Source: Candidatus Binatia bacterium
GTDB taxonomy: Bacteria; Desulfobacterota; Binatia; Bin18
Assembly (NCBI GenBank): GCA_951812575.1
Contig: OX638322.1
Location: forward strand, 62,001 to 126,000
Direction: 5' to 3'
Length of the DNA: 64,000 nt
Shown here: one piece after another, positions 60,046-64,000 of the stretch
Layout: each line of letters opens with the position of its first letter
Numbering within the stretch: position 1 is the first letter of the stretch
Made by a program: the position numbers and the translations under genes
Notes under the pieces: generated by a model
Told to the model about the DNA's origin: nothing
Databases searched by the model: none
The model's input: the letters and a program-made list of their open reading frames with translations, nothing else

Positions 60046-61131
60046 ATGCAACAATACATTCTTCTGAACCCCGGCCCAGTCAACGTTTCTCCGCGTGTTC
60101 GGCAGGCCCTCCTGCGTGGAGACCTCTGCCACCGAGAAGCTGAGTTTTCCGACCTGCTGGCCGCGGTTCGCGCCAAGCTGCTGCAGGCGTTCGCCCCGCA
60201 AGGCTATACCGCGGTGGTGGTGAGCGGCTCGGGCACCCTGGCGGTTGAAGCCATGGTGTCGTCGGCCCTGGTGGAGGGAGGGAAACTCCTCGTGATTAAC
60301 AACGGCGTCTACGGCGACCGGATGCGCCAGATGGCCGAAGCCCACCGTATCCCGACCGTAGAATTGACCTATGCCTGGACCGAAGCGCCAAGCCCGGAAC
60401 AGATTGAATCCGCCCTGAAAGATGACCCCGCTATCGCGGCCGTAGCCCTGGTCCACCATGAAACCACAACCGGCCTGCTTAATCCCGTGACTGAAATTGG
60501 CAGAGTTGTGCGTCAGCAGGGTCGGCTGTTTCTGCTTGACGCGGTGAGTGGGCTTGGTGGCGAAGACCTCGATGTCGTGCGCGATAGAGTGGACCTGTGT
60601 GCCTGTACGGCGAACAAATGCATCCAGGGCCAGCCGGGTGTCGCCTTTGTGCTGGTTCGGAACGAAGCCATGACGGCCATGCAGGGCTATCCCCGCCGTT
60701 CGTTATACCTCCACCTGCCGCTGCACTGGGACGCGCAGGAACGACGGAGCATTCCGTTTACTCCGGCCATCCCGGCCTGGTATGCGCTGGATGCCGCCCT
60801 GGACGAACTCCTGGAGGAAACGCCCGCAGGACGGGTCGAACGCTATCGGCGGGCCGCCCGGTTTCTGCGTGACGGCTTTGCGGAACTCGACCTCGCCTTT
60901 CTCCTGCCTCCGGCACTACGGTCCAACTCCCTGACCTCTCTGGTCTTACCCCAGGATGTTTCGTATCCGCGGTTGCATGACGGTCTCAAACAACGGGGCT
61001 TTGTGATTTACGAGGGACAGGGAAAACTCCGAACCGATATTTTCCGAGTGGCCAATATGGGCCATCTGACCCTGGACGATTTTCGGCGTTTTCTTGACGC
61101 CCTTACAGACGTGTTGTCAGGTGGGAAGTGA
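60046..61131 (+). CDS. Class V aminotransferase, 2-aminoethylphosphonate transaminase-like
   Basis: A 361-aa PLP transaminase of the AGXT/PhnW group. LLNPGPVNVSPRVRQALLRG at the N-terminus with CHREAEF, the cofactor Asp165 (LFLLDAVSGLGG) and Schiff-base Lys191 (CACTANKCIQGQPG) are all in place. PhnW normally converts 2-aminoethylphosphonate and pyruvate to phosphonoacetaldehyde and alanine; beside a decarboxylase making phosphonoacetaldehyde it would run toward 2-aminoethylphosphonate. Taurine formation from sulfoacetaldehyde is the alternative. The stop shares one base with the next start. Confidence 0.87.
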   Translation: MQQYILLNPGPVNVSPRVRQALLRGDLCHREAEFSDLLAAVRAKLLQAFAPQGYTAVVVSGSGTLAVEAMVSSALVEGGKLLVINNGVYGDRMRQMAEAHRIPTVELTYAWTEAPSPEQIESALKDDPAIAAVALVHHETTTGLLNPVTEIGRVVRQQGRLFLLDAVSGLGGEDLDVVRDRVDLCACTANKCIQGQPGVAFVLVRNEAMTAMQGYPRRSLYLHLPLHWDAQERRSIPFTPAIPAWYALDAALDELLEETPAGRVERYRRAARFLRDGFAELDLAFLLPPALRSNSLTSLVLPQDVSYPRLHDGLKQRGFVIYEGQGKLRTDIFRVANMGHLTLDDFRRFLDALTDVLSGGK

Positions 61132-61880
61132 TGAAAGCAATTATCCTTGCGGCCGGTGTTGGCAAACGCTTTCAGACCCTCACCGACCAGCGACCCAAAT
61201 GTTTGATTCAGGTCAGTGGCAAAACCTTGCTCGAACGCACCCTCACCGCTTTAGGCGCTGCCGGGGTCACAGAGGCGGTCATCGTGATCGGCTATCGTGG
61301 GGACATGATTGTCGAAGAAATCGGTGAGCGGTGCGGCCCGGTGGCCGTACGCTATATCCGGAACGAGCGGTACGAAAAGGGGGCAATCCTGTCGCTCTGG
61401 AGTGCGCGCAACGAGTTTGACACTGACCTGCTGATCATGGATGCCGACGTATTGTTCCCGATCCGTTTGCTGCAACGCTTAGTCCAATCCAGGCAGGCAA
61501 GCTGTTTTCTCCTTGACGCGAGTTCCGAGAATACCGGCGAGGAACAAATGCTGCTCACCCGGGCCGGGCGGGTGCTGACCATTATCCGGGGCGGTGCGGG
61601 CGACTACGATCTGGTAGGCGAGTCGGTCGGTTTTCTCAAAGTCGGGCGAGACGCCGCTCCCCTCCTTCGCTCCATTCTCGATGACTGCGTGGCTCAGGGC
61701 CGAGACACGATCGAGCACGAAGAAGCCTTCCCGGTGTTTCTGGCCCAGCACCATGTCGGCTTTGAACGGGTTGACGATCTGCCCTGGACGGAAATCGATT
61801 TTCCGCAAGACCTCGAGCATGCCGAACGCGACATCCTGCCTGATATCGAACGGCTCGACGCGGGTGAGGAGGGGGATTAG
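61131..61880 (+). CDS. Nucleotidyltransferase (CMP-aminoethylphosphonate/choline-phosphate type)
   Basis: A 249-aa sugar- or head-group nucleotidyltransferase: MKAIILAAGVGKRFQTLTDQ with RPKCLIQVSGKTLLERTL (Lys24), then LIMDADVLFP (Mg-binding Asp) and EHEEAFPVFLAQ, near the catalytic second metal site EIDFPQDLEHAE. The small size and LTDQRPKCLI form recall LicC and PntC enzymes, which activate choline phosphate or 2-aminoethylphosphonate with CTP. PntC is often fused or adjacent to the transaminase, as here (TGATG overlap). CTP as donor is inferred. Confidence 0.8.
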   Translation: MKAIILAAGVGKRFQTLTDQRPKCLIQVSGKTLLERTLTALGAAGVTEAVIVIGYRGDMIVEEIGERCGPVAVRYIRNERYEKGAILSLWSARNEFDTDLLIMDADVLFPIRLLQRLVQSRQASCFLLDASSENTGEEQMLLTRAGRVLTIIRGGAGDYDLVGESVGFLKVGRDAAPLLRSILDDCVAQGRDTIEHEEAFPVFLAQHHVGFERVDDLPWTEIDFPQDLEHAERDILPDIERLDAGEEGD

Positions 61881-61897
61881 GGGTTGGGGATTGGGAG

Positions 61898-61979
61898 ACG
61901 GAGGCCGGGCAACCACAGGGGGTTGCCCCTACGATTTGCATTCCCTCTCCCCTGGAGGGAGAGGGCTAGGGTGAGGGGG
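61898..61979. repeat. Composite B+A palindromic repeat (inverted order)
   Basis: Type B (CCGGGCAACCACAGGGGGTT then GCCCCTAC, 61905-61932) followed by type A (TTCCCTCTCCCCTGGAGGG then AGAGGGCTAGGGTGAGGGGG, 61942-61979): the reverse complement of the order at 10897 and 28261. It fills the gap before hpnK. Confidence 0.9.
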
Positions 61980-61984
61980 CTTCT

Positions 61985-62893
61985 GTGCCGTTAGAGGACA
62001 GGGAGGGACTAGCTGCTCGCTATCTCATCGTCAACGGGGACGACTTCGGCCTATCCGCTCAGGGCAATGCCGGCATACTCCACGCCCATCAGCACGGCAT
62101 TCTGACCAATACCAGCCTCATGGTCACGGCTCCGGCCTGGGAGGAAGCGGTCGAGCTTGCCCGCTCGACACAAAGCCTCGGGGTTGGACTGCACGTGACC
62201 TTAGTCCAGGGGCGGGCCGTTCTCTCCAAACAGCACCTCCGCGCGATCATCGACAGCGAGGGGAATTTTGCCCACGATCCAACCCGGGCCGGGGTGCAGT
62301 ATTATTTCTCCCGGCGGGCGCGGGAAGAAATCCGGGTCGAGTGCCGAGCCCAGCTTGAACGTTTTCTGGAAACGGGACTACTCCTGTCCCATATTGATGG
62401 ACATCTCAATATCCATATGCACCCGGTCGTTATGGACACTCTCCTGGCGCTCGCACAGGAATACCATATTCCGGCCATGCGCCTGACCCGAGAAGACCTG
62501 ACGACCAGCCTGATGCTCGATCCGCGCCACGTTTTGAGGAAACGCTGGGAATCCTTTGTCTTTACATCTCTTGCCCGGACGACAGAAAAGAAGCTGCATA
62601 ATACTTTTATTCCCCACCCGGATCATCTGTTTGGCCTGCATCAAAGTGGCGCTGTGGATGAATCTTACCTGCTCGGCCTGCTTCCGCGACTCCAAGCCGG
62701 CGTAACGGAGTTGTACTGCCATCCGGCCCGCCTACCCTGTCCTGAGACCGAACGGTGGACGCCAACCTATCGCAGAGATGTTGAGCTTGCGGCCCTCACG
62801 AGTCCGACGGTGCGAGCGGCAGCCGCGGAAGAGAATATCCGGTTCGTTAATTACCGTGATCTCCCGTCGCTTCGTATAGGCGCGAGGGATTAA
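61985..62893 (+). CDS. hpnK: Hopanoid deacetylase-like protein HpnK (YdjC family)
   Basis: A 302-aa YdjC/ChbG-type amidohydrolase; HpnK is thought to deacetylate N-acetylglucosaminyl bacteriohopanetetrol. The metal motif NGDDFGLSAQGN (17-28), LGVGLHVTLVQGR and LSHIDGHLNIHMHPVVMDTL are intact, as is VTELYCHPAR. The only start in reach is GTG 61985, shortly after a repeat and without a clear ribosome site. It ends convergently with hpnI, sharing three bases. HpnJ, which usually belongs to the pathway, is not in the window. Confidence 0.88.
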   Translation: MPLEDREGLAARYLIVNGDDFGLSAQGNAGILHAHQHGILTNTSLMVTAPAWEEAVELARSTQSLGVGLHVTLVQGRAVLSKQHLRAIIDSEGNFAHDPTRAGVQYYFSRRAREEIRVECRAQLERFLETGLLLSHIDGHLNIHMHPVVMDTLLALAQEYHIPAMRLTREDLTTSLMLDPRHVLRKRWESFVFTSLARTTEKKLHNTFIPHPDHLFGLHQSGAVDESYLLGLLPRLQAGVTELYCHPARLPCPETERWTPTYRRDVELAALTSPTVRAAAAEENIRFVNYRDLPSLRIGARD

Positions 62894-64000
62894 CCGACGC
62901 GAACCATTCGCCCGTCTTTCTGGAGCCGGAAGGTATACTCTCGCCAGCGGACCGTGTTGCCCCACAGGCTGGCACACCAGACAATAAAAGAGAGCGGGTC
63001 CGTGAGGAGGGTCAGCAGAATAGCGGGACGCGGCAGCGTCGATTGCAGAAAGGCAGTGTTCATCAGCGCAGCGGTCAGGAGGCGGACTGCTATGACACTG
63101 AGGGCGAGCACGGTCATCTCGAAAGACGACCAAAAACAGAGCAGACTCACATAGGCCCAGACCGTGCCAAACGTCACAACCGTACTAATATAGCCGCCGG
63201 GACGACAGTTTCGTTGCGTTCTCGCCCAGCGCAACTGATGGGAAAATAACCCGCGCAGCGAGCCCGCATCGGGACGGGTTTCAACAACGGTGGGCAGAAC
63301 CCGCAACCGATACCCGGCCTGACTAATGAGATACCCCAGGTAATAGTCATCCGCCAGATAATCGGACAGCCTGGCAAATCCCCCAATAGCGTCGAGGCAG
63401 GCGCGTTTGAGCGCCATGGTTGCGCCGAAGGCATACGCGGGCCGTTCGACCTGGCTGCCAATCACGACCTGGGTGGTAAACGTCGTGTTGATCATGAGCG
63501 ATTCCAGCAGGGCCGGCAGGGGCTGTCCGGAACCACCACGGTACACACAGGTGACCAGGCCTGTTTCCGCCTGCGTTAAGGGCGGGATAATTGCCCGCAA
63601 GTAATCGGGCTCAACACAGACATCACTGTCGGTAATGACGAGATAGTCATACTTCATCTGTGGCGTCAGATGGTGCAGGGTGCTGACCTTATAATTGGTC
63701 CCGATCACAGCAGACGCAACAACCAGAGTGATATCGCACTGGGGAAAATCGTGCTGCACTTTCTTGACAATGGCCACCGCCGGGTCATTAGGGTCGCGGA
63801 CGCCACACAGGATTTGAAAGGTCGGGTAATCGAGTCGACAAAAGCTCGCCAGACTGTCGTACAAATCGGGCGGTGCGCCTTTGAGCGGCTTGAGAATAGT
63901 AACTGAGGGAAGGGCCGTACCAAGGGCCGGACGCGGACGGAAAAAACGCCACGCCGCATAGATACTGAAAAGATAATAGACCAGGGCAATGCACAGCAGG
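62890..64000 (-). CDS. hpnI: Hopanoid glycosyltransferase HpnI (5' end outside window)
   Basis: At least 370 codons of a GT2-family ceramide-glucosyltransferase-like enzyme; HpnI adds N-acetylglucosamine to bacteriohopanetetrol. Reading from the edge: membrane segment LLCIALVYYLFSIYAAW, LPSVTILKPLKGAPPDLYDS, the donor motif LVITDSDVCVEPDYL, LSDYLADDYYLGYLIS, HQLRWARTQR (Q-x2-R-W) and C-terminal helices (VWAYVSLLCFWSSFEMTVLA). The start codon is beyond base 64000. It overlaps the hpnK stop convergently, so hpnK and hpnI are on opposite strands, unlike the usual co-directional arrangement. Confidence 0.9.
   Translation of the reverse strand, partial: LLCIALVYYLFSIYAAWRFFRPRPALGTALPSVTILKPLKGAPPDLYDSLASFCRLDYPTFQILCGVRDPNDPAVAIVKKVQHDFPQCDITLVVASAVIGTNYKVSTLHHLTPQMKYDYLVITDSDVCVEPDYLRAIIPPLTQAETGLVTCVYRGGSGQPLPALLESLMINTTFTTQVVIGSQVERPAYAFGATMALKRACLDAIGGFARLSDYLADDYYLGYLISQAGYRLRVLPTVVETRPDAGSLRGLFSHQLRWARTQRNCRPGGYISTVVTFGTVWAYVSLLCFWSSFEMTVLALSVIAVRLLTAALMNTAFLQSTLPRPAILLTLLTDPLSFIVWCASLWGNTVRWREYTFRLQKDGRMVRVG

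Overview
The window comes from a moderately GC-rich (about 60%) Gram-negative bacterium that makes hopanoids. Signs are lgt, an mla/hpn outer-membrane lipid cluster, hpnN, hpnK and hpnI, split phosphonopyruvate/sulfopyruvate decarboxylase genes, ethylmalonyl-CoA pathway genes and many dispersed palindromic repeats. An uncultured lineage near Desulfobacterota or Tectomicrobia/Entotheonella would fit, but there is no rRNA or tRNA here and the placement is inference. No phage, plasmid or CRISPR signature was seen.

Layout. 1-3.7 kb: thioredoxin-like protein, lgt, dtd, DUF1285, trmL, DCC and Mut7-C genes. 3.9-7.5 kb: a high-GC TPR protein, a GST, a 14-copy 9-bp tandem array and an exported YD-repeat protein. 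7.7-19 kb: aldolase/flavin monooxygenase/OsmC operon, sppA, a MetE remnant, a Baeyer-Villiger-type monooxygenase, a Zn alcohol dehydrogenase, a SelA-like PLP enzyme and a VapBC pair. 19-29 kb: a giant EndoQ-like PHP nuclease fused to a UvrD helicase, an M20 peptidase, an ArsC-like gene with in-frame TGA at its catalytic cysteine (predicted selenoprotein), an ApeA-like HEPN defence gene, higBA, miaB and a BtuF-like gene. 29-33 kb: molybdopterin genes (mog, fused moaD-moaE), a hydroxyacyl-CoA dehydrogenase and a Cys/His-rich exported protein. 33-43 kb: meaB, ethylmalonyl-CoA mutase, malyl-CoA lyase, methylsuccinyl-CoA dehydrogenase and metH. 43-50 kb: a broken hicA with intact hicB, MoxR/VWA genes, a Cys-rich gene destroyed by frameshifts and an IS630-like insertion, a related MITE, and a DUF433/PIN pair. 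50-54 kb: hydrolase, thiolase, OB-fold protein, PHP protein and two hotdog dehydratase subunits. 54-64 kb: mlaA, hpnM-like mlaC, hpnN, decarboxylase alpha and beta, class V aminotransferase, nucleotidyltransferase, hpnK, with hpnI convergent.

Working together. The ecm/mcl/mcd/meaB block supplies the late reactions of C2 assimilation by the ethylmalonyl-CoA pathway, and with metH and the BtuF-like protein indicates heavy cobalamin use. The last 10 kb pairs lipid trafficking and hopanoid tailoring genes with a decarboxylase, transaminase and nucleotidyltransferase set that could make a CMP-activated aminoethylphosphonate-type head group. This is the best candidate for a new system here. The predicted Sec-ArsC and the 9-bp-periodic hairpin family are the other main discoveries. 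Repeats repeatedly sit at gene 3' ends and supply stop codons.
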